Source of the DNA: Microvirga brassicacearum
Lineage (GTDB): Bacteria > Pseudomonadota > Alphaproteobacteria > Rhizobiales > Beijerinckiaceae
Assembly: GCF_008757455.1 (NCBI RefSeq)
Contig: NZ_VCMV01000079.1
Coordinates: 19,171-83,170, forward strand
Reading direction: 5' to 3'
DNA: 64,000 bases
This document shows, one piece after another, positions 44,942 to 53,240 of this stretch. Every line of letters starts with the position of its first letter. Positions within the stretch are counted from its first letter, which is position 1. Both the position numbers and the translations under genes were made by a program. Below the pieces are notes generated by a model. That model searched no databases, was not told the origin of the DNA, and saw only the letters and a program-made list of their open reading frames with translations.

Positions 44942-45235
44942 ATGCAGAAGGGCGGCTGGGTTTACATCATGTCGAACAAGCGCAATGGCACGCTGTATCT
45001 CGGCGTCACCAGCAGCCTGTCGCATCGCGTATGGCAGCACCGCGAAGCGCTGATCGAGGGCTTTACGAAAACCTACGGCCTCAAGCGCCTCGTCTATTAC
45101 GAATGGTTCGACGACATCCGCAACGCCATCCAACGCGAGCGCAATATGAAGCACTGGTCACGCACTTGGAAAGTGCGCCTGATCCACGGTATGAATCCCG
45201 AATGGGACGATCTCTACGAGACACTGAACCAGTAA
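44942..45235 (+). CDS. GIY-YIG domain protein (UPF0213/YhbQ-like)
   Basis: A 97-residue single-domain GIY-YIG nuclease-like protein. The motif is GWVYIMSN followed by LYLGVTSSLSHRVWQH (YIG replaced by YLG), with the conserved Arg and the late Glu/Asn region (IQRERNMKHWSRTWK). These small proteins may nick structured nucleic acid; cellular role unclear. It is enclosed on both sides by copies of the palindromic repeat family, a common arrangement for this gene in Hyphomicrobiales. Confidence 0.85.
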   Translation: MQKGGWVYIMSNKRNGTLYLGVTSSLSHRVWQHREALIEGFTKTYGLKRLVYYEWFDDIRNAIQRERNMKHWSRTWKVRLIHGMNPEWDDLYETLNQ

Positions 45236-45262
45236 GCGCCGCCGCCTCCACCCCCACCGCCG

Positions 45263-45345
45263 TCATGCCCGGACTTGATCCGGGCACCCACGCCTTTGCT
45301 TCGCGCCGAGGCGGAAAAGTCGCGGATGGTCAGCCTTGCCATTGA
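45263..45345. repeat. Intergenic palindromic repeat, copy 3 (degenerate)
   Basis: The left half is well kept (CGTCATGCCCGGACTTGATC then CGGGCACCCACGCC), but the centre and right half (from about 45297) match only loosely (GTCGCGGATGGTC...CCATTGAC). It lies immediately outside the proposed mobile element's left side. Confidence 0.55.
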
Positions 45346-45400
45346 CCGGTCGAAGCCGCCTCCGCCGTGGCAAACCAGCCGAGCGAATTACATAAGAAAG

Positions 45401-46621
45401 TTAGTCGCCTTCGTTGTCGCTATCGCTGGGAAGCGAGTAATTTTTGATATCTTTCATCGCCTCAAGAAGCTTTATAGTGGACGCTGCATCTAACGTATCT
45501 CCGGGGTACCGCACCTCGTATAATCCTTGGAGATTCGATGGAAGCTTGACGCCGTCTTTGACGAGCAGAATAAACCTTCTTCCATAGAATGCCATTGCTG
45601 CACCAATCTCAATTAGGACGTTGGGGTTGAGAACAACGTGCTCAACACCATCCGCGCCAGCTACAATTTTGTCGGCGTCAACGTGAATAATAGCAGCGCC
45701 GCAGCGCCTCATGTCGTCCATAACTTTTTCTGGCACCGGTTTAGAGACTGTCTGCCGTTCAACCGAAACAACGGGCTCCAGCTCACCGTATTCAAGAAGC
45801 TTTTTGATTGGGTCGACTAAAGCTCGGTCTTTGCCATGCGTGACAAAAACCCGACGACGCCGTTGATCGTCAACGACGGCGGCAGTAAGGGCCGCGCCTT
45901 TTGGTTGGTTCATTGGGGGAGGCGCGATCACTCGGAGCGAAGGCTCTTCGATTGTCGTCTCGCCATCGGCATATTCCAATGGCTCGTCAGTTTTGACATC
46001 TGTATGTGCGTGGGATGCGCTATCAATTCTTACGTAGTATTTCCCCTTCAACTCCTCGATGAAGCCTACGGAACGAGCGCTATCGCTCATTCGTTCCAAG
46101 ACTTCCTCGGTCTTGCTTCTGGGAACGCCGCCCATATCTTCGAGGACATTTATTGCCAGATCCTGACGGGGGAAAACGTTACCATCGTAATTCCTGAGGA
46201 AGTCTCCAAAAATGCGAGGCTTCAAAACTGCCTCTCGTCTCGCTGTGAGGTCTTCGCCATCTACTTTTGGTCTGATTATCCGTCGCGCTAGATCGGTGAC
46301 ACTTATCGTGCTTGCTTGGGCTCCCCCTTCAATCAATCCAAAAGCAATGGCGGCACCCGATAAAACGCGTAATTGAGAACCTTTCGGATCTACATTGAGG
46401 GCTTTCGCTACGTTGAAAGGGGCGGTCGGTTTTCCGGCGTACTGGTCAAAGATTACCAAAGGTACTCGGATTGCCTCATCCAAGGAGGCAATTGGTACGT
46501 CGGTCTGACGAAGATAACTCCGCTTAGAAAGCACTGTTTCCTCTTCGGATTTCTTCGCAGCCTCCTTTCGTGATGTGCGCGATGCGCCTTCACCGTTGGG
46601 TCGAGTTTCTGCTTTCGCCAC
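45401..46621 (-). CDS. TIR-like (CAP12/PF10137) effector with winged-helix N-terminus
   Basis: A 406-residue protein. The first 35 residues are Lys/Glu-rich. Residues about 45-215 look like tandem winged helices (FNVAKALNVDPKGSQLRVLSG, LADLERMSDSARSVGFIEEL-type helices). Residues about 265-385 are a TIR-like nucleotide-hydrolase domain of the CAP12/PF10137 type: VFVTHGKDRALVDPIKKLLE, AAIIHVDADK, then PNVLIEIGAAMAFYGRRFILLV, with the Glu in LIEIG a candidate catalytic residue. Related domains degrade NAD+ in Pycsar/CBASS-like immunity. The start is GTG. The gene is visibly AT-richer than the chromosome to its left. Probable defensive cargo of the integrative element; no separate nucleotide-signal synthase is adjacent. 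Confidence 0.75.
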   Translation of the reverse strand: MAKAETRPNGEGASRTSRKEAAKKSEEETVLSKRSYLRQTDVPIASLDEAIRVPLVIFDQYAGKPTAPFNVAKALNVDPKGSQLRVLSGAAIAFGLIEGGAQASTISVTDLARRIIRPKVDGEDLTARREAVLKPRIFGDFLRNYDGNVFPRQDLAINVLEDMGGVPRSKTEEVLERMSDSARSVGFIEELKGKYYVRIDSASHAHTDVKTDEPLEYADGETTIEEPSLRVIAPPPMNQPKGAALTAAVVDDQRRRRVFVTHGKDRALVDPIKKLLEYGELEPVVSVERQTVSKPVPEKVMDDMRRCGAAIIHVDADKIVAGADGVEHVVLNPNVLIEIGAAMAFYGRRFILLVKDGVKLPSNLQGLYEVRYPGDTLDAASTIKLLEAMKDIKNYSLPSDSDNEGD

Positions 46622-46686
46622 TGGAGCCCTTTCTATTTGCCAGATCGATACCTTGCCTATTTGTGCTCGGTTTGTTCACTCAGCCA

Positions 46687-46723
46687 CAAATGGGTTCAAG
46701 ACAGAGTGTCTTGAACCCATTTG
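46687..46723. repeat. Perfect 17-base inverted repeat
   Basis: CAAATGGGTTCAAGACA and its exact reverse complement are separated by three bases. It lies between the TIR-like gene start (46621) and the end of the 106-residue gene (46782). No T-run follows on the minus strand, so it is not a standard terminator. It could be an operator, a recombinase site or a structured RNA. Confidence 0.85.
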
Positions 46724-46781
46724 TTACCCATAAGCGGACAGGCTAACTGCATAGTAGGAATCTGCAAATCGTAACTGTTTG

Positions 46782-47102
46782 TTACGTATCTAATTCTGCT
46801 GAGAAATTTCGCTGGTACCCTTCTCGGTCAACAAAAAGCGTAAACTTTTCCAGGAAATTGCCCGCTTTTTCTGGGCAAAGTTGACATTCCTTGTGGATCG
46901 CAATTTGTCCCCACGCAACAATGTGGTCTGACGATTCCGGGTGCATCCATCCGGTACCGTCGCTGCGGACCAAGAAGAACTGCAACTGCGGGCGAAGGCT
47001 AACGCGGTTGATCCGGCTCAAATATCGACTTTGCGCCACCAGCGCGAGCTGGATTGTTCCAGTCCTCAGAAGGGTTAGTTCAGAGTTTTCTAGTTGCGCC
47101 AA
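46782..47102 (-). CDS. Hypothetical protein in the integrative element
   Basis: A 106-residue protein with no recognised family. It has the look of a mixed alpha/beta globular protein (IQLALVAQSRYLSRI, LQFFLVRSDGTGWMHPE), with two cysteines (ECQLCPEK). Same strand as, and 51 bases downstream of, the srap-like gene. Composition is lower in GC than flanking chromosomal genes. Probably part of the element's first transcript. Confidence 0.45.
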   Translation of the reverse strand: MAQLENSELTLLRTGTIQLALVAQSRYLSRINRVSLRPQLQFFLVRSDGTGWMHPESSDHIVAWGQIAIHKECQLCPEKAGNFLEKFTLFVDREGYQRNFSAELDT

Positions 47103-47153
47103 GGTGATCAGCCATTGTCCTTCGCGCCGGGGCTTTTCGTCGTATACACCCCC

Positions 47154-47573
47154 TCATTGCTTCCGCTTCGGCAGGGGAATGTCGAGGATTTCACGGGTGA
47201 CACCTCGGCTGGCTGCATTGTATTGCCAGCGCAAGAACTGCTCGAGTAAGTTATGGTTTTCCCGCTTCAGCAGTTCAATTTGCGCGCGGAGATTCTCGGT
47301 TTGATCGATCTGATAGGCGAGGGCGATATCGCCGTGTTTTTTGACCTTCCCCTTGATCTTGCGACTTTGCCGATTGTTTCGCGCTCTTGCCTTTGCGTCT
47401 CTGAATGCGTCTACGATGCGAGGATGGCTTTTGTAGATCGCCTGTCTTGTGATGCGACGGCCGAGCACAGTTGAGAGCACCGCCACCAAGGCGTCCCAAG
47501 TGATTGGGGCATGCCAGTCTGTCACGACGTTGACCGCCAGTGCCACGTCATTGTCGGTGAGATGCCTCGACAT
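47154..47573 (-). CDS. Srap/TnpC-like small recombination accessory protein
   Basis: A 139-residue basic protein. The N-terminal half contains a helix-turn-helix-like segment (WDALVAVLSTVLGRRITRQA), followed by a basic region (KARARNNRQSRKIKGKVKK) and a coiled coil (QTENLRAQIELLKRENHNLL). Size, charge and position immediately after the recombinases match the srap gene of strand-biased integrative elements and TnpC of Tn554. Presumed role: DNA-binding helper that directs excision or integration. It starts 30 bases after the intB-like stop. Confidence 0.65.
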   Translation of the reverse strand: MSRHLTDNDVALAVNVVTDWHAPITWDALVAVLSTVLGRRITRQAIYKSHPRIVDAFRDAKARARNNRQSRKIKGKVKKHGDIALAYQIDQTENLRAQIELLKRENHNLLEQFLRWQYNAASRGVTREILDIPLPKRKQ

Positions 47574-47603
47574 CGCTGCGTCTAATTAATGTTTAACAGG
47601 TAT

Positions 47604-50480
47604 CTATGGCAGTCGCACAGGCTCGTCATCCTCATCGAAAGATGCGGGTGAGTTTGGAGTCTTCTCGGGATTCCGAGCCTCTGCATCATCCACAGCCAAC
47701 CCGGTCCTGGTCTGGTCCATTGCCGGCGGCGATAGAGAGATGATGGTCCCGGCTGGTGTATTATCGTCCGTCATGAGGTTTAAAGCTTCCATCCATCGTT
47801 TGAGCTTGTACTCATGGACCTTCAACCAGCGCTCGACCCCTGGCTCTTCGTCATCTATGGCCTTCAGGCAGCTCTCGACTGCGTTCTGGTGGACTTTGAT
47901 CTGAAACTCCGCCTCTTCGATCATGCGTTCGTCATGGGCGATAAATAGGCTCTCACCGCAGTCAATGCAGTTCTTGTCCTTGGGACACGGCGTTAGAGCG
48001 TAGTCGTGTCGGCAGAGGCCGTAACGGGTGACGTGGATGGCCCCCAGCTCAAAGCGAAGAGCTTCCTCGTAGCTGATCATTTCCCTCATGGACCGTTCGG
48101 CGGCTTTCTGGTCAAGGGTGCCGGACACCTTGATGTCAACGCCAGACTGCTCCTCCATGAATTGCCAGGCTTCAATAAAGACCTCTTGCGGGACGTGGTC
48201 GTAGACTCGGTTCTGGCTGATGCTCTTGCGCCCGGACCAGAACGCAATGAGGGTCTGGCCTAGATATTTACCTTGCGCAATCGTGTTCAAGAGATGTCTG
48301 AACTGGTTGGTCGCGACCTTCCACGGCTTCTTGGTCTTCGGATTGATCAGCCCGTTGCGCGTGAAAATGGTCAGACCGGGTCTGCCTTTCTTATCTTGCC
48401 CGCTGAGCGCGGTCACGATGCTGTTGTAGTTGACCCAGAAAGGCACGTTCCAGAACGTCGCGTCATCGGCGCTCTGGATGTTTCTTGGCAAGCAGAAAAG
48501 GGCGTCCGAGTATTTGAGATTGGACTCAGGGTCGACGACCGGGAATTGAGCCTGGATCATTTCAAGAACAAAGACCTCCAAGCTTTCGAAGGAGTATAGA
48601 GCCAATCGTCCCGTCTCCAGCTTCACTCCACGTTCGGGATCTCTTGTGGTCCCGACGTCCGTTAACGCATCGCTAGTAATGTATCTAATGGAAGAGGGCC
48701 GTTCCAGCGCATCCGGAGTTACCCCGATTAGCGATAACGCTTCCGGCAGGGTCAGCGGTTCGCCGCGCAGATGGCTCAGGCTTTCTGGCAAATGTAGTTC
48801 GTCAGGATGCTCCTCATACCAGTCGGCTACCTCCTTGAAGGCCGCTGGAATCGGCCGAATGAAATCGGCAAGGAATCGGCGGACGAAGATGCGAATGCTA
48901 TTCTGAGAGTAGATTGCCGTTTCGTAGCTCCAGCTTGCGGCTTTGTCGTAAGTGCTTCGCTTGACCCCGCGCGCAGGGTCCGTCGTTGTCCCGACGCTCT
49001 TGAGCTTGCTGCCACGCAGCCCGCTCAGCGAGTTCAAAGGCTTGACGTGGTCACTGTACGACTGGAGGATCTCGATCACTTCTGGCCCGGTGAGCGGCTG
49101 GCCATCTAAGTAAGCTAGACGTTCGGGCATCAACAGACGATCGGGTCTCAATTCGAACCAACACCGGGCAATAGTGTTGTTCGGCCCTTGACGGATGTTG
49201 GTGGCGAATACACGCCTCTTTGAGGTCTCTACAACGCTTTCATAGCTGTATAGCGCTAAGTGTCCAACTGTTTGGATGCGTGCCTTCGGCTGCTTCACTT
49301 CGCGGTCTGGGTTATTGGTCGCGCCGACCTTCTCCAGAGCTTTCACCATCGAGCGGGCCAGCCGGAAATGTGGGTTGTCAATCGGGTCCCACCCGAGGAT
49401 GTCAGCTATTTCGAGGAACGTGACCGGCTGACCTCGCAAGTGTTCTGTGCCAGGGGGCAGGTAGAGTTGGTCGGGGTTCTCCTGATACCACTTAGCGGCA
49501 GCGCGGGCAGTCCGACCTATTGTCGATAGTCGGCTAACTGCGTCGGTAGTGATGGGCTCCCAACCTTCAGTGACCGCCAGCTTGGTGAGAGGGGCAGCGC
49601 CTTTCGAAGGCCGCCAGCGCAACCCAAGACGTTCTCTACCCTTCTTCTCGTCATAGACAGATGTAATGCAATTGGTCGGCAGTGTTGTGATCTCGCCCTG
49701 ACGCTGAGGCGCGAACATCGCCAGTACCGCCCATGAGGTGAACACGCTGTTGTATTCTCGGTACTTTTCGGTCGGATTGTTGAACAGAGTGGCAAGATCG
49801 AAGATCGCGTGGAGGTGTGGTAGCCTAGACTTACCCTGTTCCGCTTCGAGCTTATGGTTTTCAACGATGGCGCTGCTTCTCCAAACGCCCGCGTCACGCC
49901 ATTTGTATGGAGTCTCATAGTAGATCGGGTAGACAGTTAGGCTGCGCGGGCAGAGGATTCGGTTGACGATGTCCCGGATCTGGTTGCTGAGTGCATACCA
50001 TTTCGATTTCGCAAACTGTTCGACGTACGGCCCCAACTGATCGAGCAGATGTTGATCGATCAGAGTCATGTCGAGCTCCCGTCCGCCGACCGTGAGGGCT
50101 TGATAAAAAATGCGCAGGGCCTGCATTACCTTTCCGGGCTCCGCGCCGGCATTGCACCGAACGCTCTCTGCAAGGATCGCACGCGCTTGATCGAGAAAGG
50201 GTTGCGGGAATTGTATCTTCGTTTTGGCAACCGTATTGAAAGTCGCGGATTCCTTGCTAGTCTTGCCCCTGGGAAAATCAAAGTACCAAGTCATGTCGGA
50301 CCACGACGATCCGGTATCGACACGCAGAAAATTGGCGTGGTTCTGGTTATGTTGGATGAACGCCGACATGTTCTGACGGGCCGTTGCATAGGAAGCAGCC
50401 CGCCAGTCCGCCTCCAAGCTGAAGGCGCCTCGGTCGGGACGCTGTGCCGTCGGGACAAAGGGGATGATGAGGGCTGTCAT
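47604..50480 (-). CDS. IntB-like tyrosine recombinase with a threefold internal repeat
   Basis: A 958-residue protein. Box I Arg is in APQRQGEI (about residue 260); a basic strand RWRPSKGAAPLTK follows; the C-terminal box appears as NQFRHLLNT (about 725) with the Tyr in NRVYDH (about 760). Between these lie three related units (about 325-430, 430-530, 545-645), each with W/F-x-E/L-x-P-(D/E)-x-L-x-(L/M)P, L-x-G-x-P-(L/V)-T, then VG(A/T)T-x-(D/N)P-x-R-x-VK and L-x-S(Y/F)ES-like helices. The tail has a probable zinc knuckle (LCRHDY...PCPKDKNCIDCG, about 823-842). It overlaps the preceding gene by ATGA. The repeats make it longer than partner recombinases. Confidence 0.75.
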   Translation of the reverse strand: MTALIIPFVPTAQRPDRGAFSLEADWRAASYATARQNMSAFIQHNQNHANFLRVDTGSSWSDMTWYFDFPRGKTSKESATFNTVAKTKIQFPQPFLDQARAILAESVRCNAGAEPGKVMQALRIFYQALTVGGRELDMTLIDQHLLDQLGPYVEQFAKSKWYALSNQIRDIVNRILCPRSLTVYPIYYETPYKWRDAGVWRSSAIVENHKLEAEQGKSRLPHLHAIFDLATLFNNPTEKYREYNSVFTSWAVLAMFAPQRQGEITTLPTNCITSVYDEKKGRERLGLRWRPSKGAAPLTKLAVTEGWEPITTDAVSRLSTIGRTARAAAKWYQENPDQLYLPPGTEHLRGQPVTFLEIADILGWDPIDNPHFRLARSMVKALEKVGATNNPDREVKQPKARIQTVGHLALYSYESVVETSKRRVFATNIRQGPNNTIARCWFELRPDRLLMPERLAYLDGQPLTGPEVIEILQSYSDHVKPLNSLSGLRGSKLKSVGTTTDPARGVKRSTYDKAASWSYETAIYSQNSIRIFVRRFLADFIRPIPAAFKEVADWYEEHPDELHLPESLSHLRGEPLTLPEALSLIGVTPDALERPSSIRYITSDALTDVGTTRDPERGVKLETGRLALYSFESLEVFVLEMIQAQFPVVDPESNLKYSDALFCLPRNIQSADDATFWNVPFWVNYNSIVTALSGQDKKGRPGLTIFTRNGLINPKTKKPWKVATNQFRHLLNTIAQGKYLGQTLIAFWSGRKSISQNRVYDHVPQEVFIEAWQFMEEQSGVDIKVSGTLDQKAAERSMREMISYEEALRFELGAIHVTRYGLCRHDYALTPCPKDKNCIDCGESLFIAHDERMIEEAEFQIKVHQNAVESCLKAIDDEEPGVERWLKVHEYKLKRWMEALNLMTDDNTPAGTIISLSPPAMDQTRTGLAVDDAEARNPEKTPNSPASFDEDDEPVRLP

Positions 50481-51988
50481 GCGTTCATCTCATTGTTTTC
50501 TCGACGTCTTGCGTTACAAGCGGCTTTGATGAGTTGAATGCCAGCTACGGAGTCGCGGCCGATCTGTTTGATCCGTTCCTCAGTTTCCTGCTCAACGTCT
50601 TCTTGGACTCGCTGTTCGAGGATTCCCCAAGGCGCATCAAGAAATGGTTCGAAGAGGAAGCAGGTGAGGCATGCGATGGGTGCGTCCAGATGGCACGAAG
50701 CGAAAGATCCGCATGCGCCGATTTGTTGCCCTGTCAGCCGCTGAAAGTCCCGGATGAGCTTTTGATAGTCGTTGCTATGAGTCGCTTGGTCGAAGTCATC
50801 GATGATGCGGCCCCGAAAGATGTCTGCAAAGAAGTCCATTTCCCCGCCAATTGCGTCTTCAATCGGAGCTTGCAGCATCGCCATGGCTGCCCTGTAGCTT
50901 GCTACGCTGTTCGTAGTCCTATGCGTCAATAGGCGGGCGACCTGCGCGTCTGATGCGCCTTGCGCGATCGCGCGCGTGCCCAACGTGTAGCGAAACCGAT
51001 ATGGTGTGATGTGGATAGGTCCCCCAGTGCGGACTGAGTATGTGTTCAGCTTCGAAAAAATTCTCGTCAACTCGTAGGCGACCGTCTGTCCTAACGCGTG
51101 GAACAGTGGGCTCAACGGACTAACCTGGCTTTTCGATCCGACAAACCGGATCAAAACGTCGGCTAGTACAGATGGAGCCCGCCGGGCCCATTTTTCGGTC
51201 TTCGGGGCCCTCGTGCCTTTCGTCAAAGGGACCATCAACATGACCTCGCGCCCTTGGCCTGCGGGCCCGTCTTGAATGATGACGTCCCCAAAGGTCATGC
51301 GAGCCAATTGTATCGGTCGCATTCCAGTTGCGATTAGGGTCCACGTGAACGCGTAGTCAAAGAAGCTTATCTGGCCCTCGGAGTAGGCTTGGTTTAAAGC
51401 CGTTTGGATGTTTTTTAGTTCCTGCTCAGTTAGAGCCCCCCGGTGTGGGTCATTGGTTAGAAGTGCGAAGTAGGCACCTTTACCGGCTTCTTCGAATTGC
51501 TCCGGCGACTCAAGAAAGGTCCGCACCTCGTCGTCAACCAATCTTTTGGAGCGAACGATGCTAAGTTGATACAGATAGAATTTAACGAAAGGCCAATAAG
51601 ACAGAGGGGTTTGGGCCGCCCACCTTTGTATGTCGGCTAGAACGATCTTGCGGTCGAGGTGAAACACGCTGTTCACAAATGCCCGCCGGATCGCACGCGA
51701 TATCTCGTTCGTGTAGTCTCCGGAGTAGGTCTTGAGCGTCGTAGCTAAGATACTGAAGGTCACTTGGCTCAGAGGCGTATGAGTTTCAAGGTAATCCAAA
51801 TTGAGGTTAAATGCCGAACTTCCCTCAGAGGAAGGGATGTAGGTCGTCCTGCCCGGCGTCAGTTTTACAACTTGGCCGTTGAGCATCTTGGCGACGTGAG
51901 GGCGACCCCATTCCTCAACATTGAGATGGTCTTCGACGCAAAATTTCTTGATTCTAAGCGCCATTCGTGTCCCCAATTTTGTCGCCAA
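50477..51988 (-). CDS. Tfp-like tyrosine-recombinase-fold protein
   Basis: A 503-residue tyrosine-recombinase-fold protein. Box I Arg is in IATGMRPIQLARM, the beta-strand Lys region is VPLTKGTRAPKT, box II reads ITPYRFRYTLGT (the first His of HxxR is Tyr), LLTHRTTNS supplies the second His and VASYRAA a candidate nucleophile. The His substitution suggests reduced or altered catalysis, as expected for the middle protein of intA-tfp-intB modules. The C-terminal 100 residues include a cysteine cluster (IGACGSFASCHLDAPIACLTC), possibly zinc-binding. It overlaps intA by 35 bases and intB by four. Confidence 0.7.
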   Translation of the reverse strand: MATKLGTRMALRIKKFCVEDHLNVEEWGRPHVAKMLNGQVVKLTPGRTTYIPSSEGSSAFNLNLDYLETHTPLSQVTFSILATTLKTYSGDYTNEISRAIRRAFVNSVFHLDRKIVLADIQRWAAQTPLSYWPFVKFYLYQLSIVRSKRLVDDEVRTFLESPEQFEEAGKGAYFALLTNDPHRGALTEQELKNIQTALNQAYSEGQISFFDYAFTWTLIATGMRPIQLARMTFGDVIIQDGPAGQGREVMLMVPLTKGTRAPKTEKWARRAPSVLADVLIRFVGSKSQVSPLSPLFHALGQTVAYELTRIFSKLNTYSVRTGGPIHITPYRFRYTLGTRAIAQGASDAQVARLLTHRTTNSVASYRAAMAMLQAPIEDAIGGEMDFFADIFRGRIIDDFDQATHSNDYQKLIRDFQRLTGQQIGACGSFASCHLDAPIACLTCFLFEPFLDAPWGILEQRVQEDVEQETEERIKQIGRDSVAGIQLIKAACNARRRENNEMNA

Positions 51989-53240
51989 CTATCTCGACAT
52001 CTTGAAACATCTTCTCGCTGATCTCATCAGCCTTCCGACGTGTATGTCTACGGAGGTACTTCTCTGCCATTTTGCTTTGTGGCGTCCAGCCCATGAGGCG
52101 GTTGCGAATTTTACGTTCCTGTTCCTCCGTCGATTTATCATCGCCGGTTTGGGCATCTATCATCTCAGAGAAACGTTCGTTCCAGGTCCGCCGCATGGTG
52201 TGGGGTGTCACCCAGTTTGGGATGTCCGGGGCCACGCTGCGAAGTGTTTGGAAGAGGAGATTAATACTGCGCAGTGACAGGCGGTCACCGTCTCGGCTTG
52301 TAAATAAGTATCCCGCGCGCCGCGCCGTTTTGGGGAGATGCCGCCAGTGTCGCTCGATGTACTCATGCACCAAAGCACTCGTCTTCGGTTTGTATGGCAC
52401 GGTTCGCGGAATCGTCTTAGAAACTCGCAATGTCACGCGATACTTTGAGAGGTCGAAGTCGCTGACTTTGATATTGTGGATCTCGCCGCGGCGGGCGCCT
52501 GTCTCCAAAAACAATCGCCATATTAAATAGTTGCGGTCCTTAACGAAGGCGTCTGCCCATGGATTCTCCTCGCTCCCGGGCAGAACGATCGATTCGATGA
52601 TCAGACAGTGATGGAACTCCATCGCCCAGAGCGATTCGTCGTCGTCGCCGGAAGCCTTGACCCTGGGGGTTTGCTTCCGGAAATGATCCAGTCCTTCTTT
52701 AGCGAGGATTTGGCGCTCAGGATCAAAGTTGGCTAATCTGTTGGGGTGCTTTCGAAGTGTGTAGATCCAGTCCAGATAACCGGCGACGCCGCGGATGTTG
52801 GCCGCCGCGGCTGCGGCACTCAGGTGCTCTCTTGGACTTTCAGTCATCACTTTGTGACTTGTGCGGACCTTTTCGAGACTGTTGCTCACGTTAGGCCGAG
52901 GCGAACTGCCTGTTCGTGCTGGTTCGACTTTGAGCCAATCCTTTTGGGCACGGATGCTGAGAGCCAAAAAATCCGCGAGAATGCTGGTTTCCTCAAACAG
53001 CAGAGGGTCCTCGTGGATCATCCGCTCGCTGAAATCCCTGGCCTGCGAAGCCATCCAATCAGTGGCCATGCCTATCGGCCGGAGGATGTTGTAGATCGTC
53101 CTAGGTGATCGGCGGGTGTTTCGGAGTTTTTGGGTTGCATATAGGTTCGGCCAGTAGGCCGGCGAGCCATTTGCATTGAGCAGAATGTTCATCTCGTCGC
53201 CATTGCTGGTGACGAACGTCTTCACGCGGCAACGCTCCAT
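51954..53240 (-). CDS. IntA tyrosine recombinase
   Basis: A 428-residue tyrosine recombinase with all catalytic residues visible: Arg in LETGARRGEI, Lys in LRVSKTIPR, HxxR in TPHTMRRTW, Trp in LMGWTPQS and the nucleophilic Tyr in MAEKYLRRH, about ten residues later. The N-terminal 200 residues form a core/arm-binding region. ATG at 53240 is preceded by AGGGG at good spacing; a GTG five codons earlier is an alternative. First gene of the module; presumed to act at the element's intA-proximal end in a strand-selective reaction. Confidence 0.85.
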   Translation of the reverse strand: MERCRVKTFVTSNGDEMNILLNANGSPAYWPNLYATQKLRNTRRSPRTIYNILRPIGMATDWMASQARDFSERMIHEDPLLFEETSILADFLALSIRAQKDWLKVEPARTGSSPRPNVSNSLEKVRTSHKVMTESPREHLSAAAAAANIRGVAGYLDWIYTLRKHPNRLANFDPERQILAKEGLDHFRKQTPRVKASGDDDESLWAMEFHHCLIIESIVLPGSEENPWADAFVKDRNYLIWRLFLETGARRGEIHNIKVSDFDLSKYRVTLRVSKTIPRTVPYKPKTSALVHEYIERHWRHLPKTARRAGYLFTSRDGDRLSLRSINLLFQTLRSVAPDIPNWVTPHTMRRTWNERFSEMIDAQTGDDKSTEEQERKIRNRLMGWTPQSKMAEKYLRRHTRRKADEISEKMFQDVEIVGDKIGDTNGA

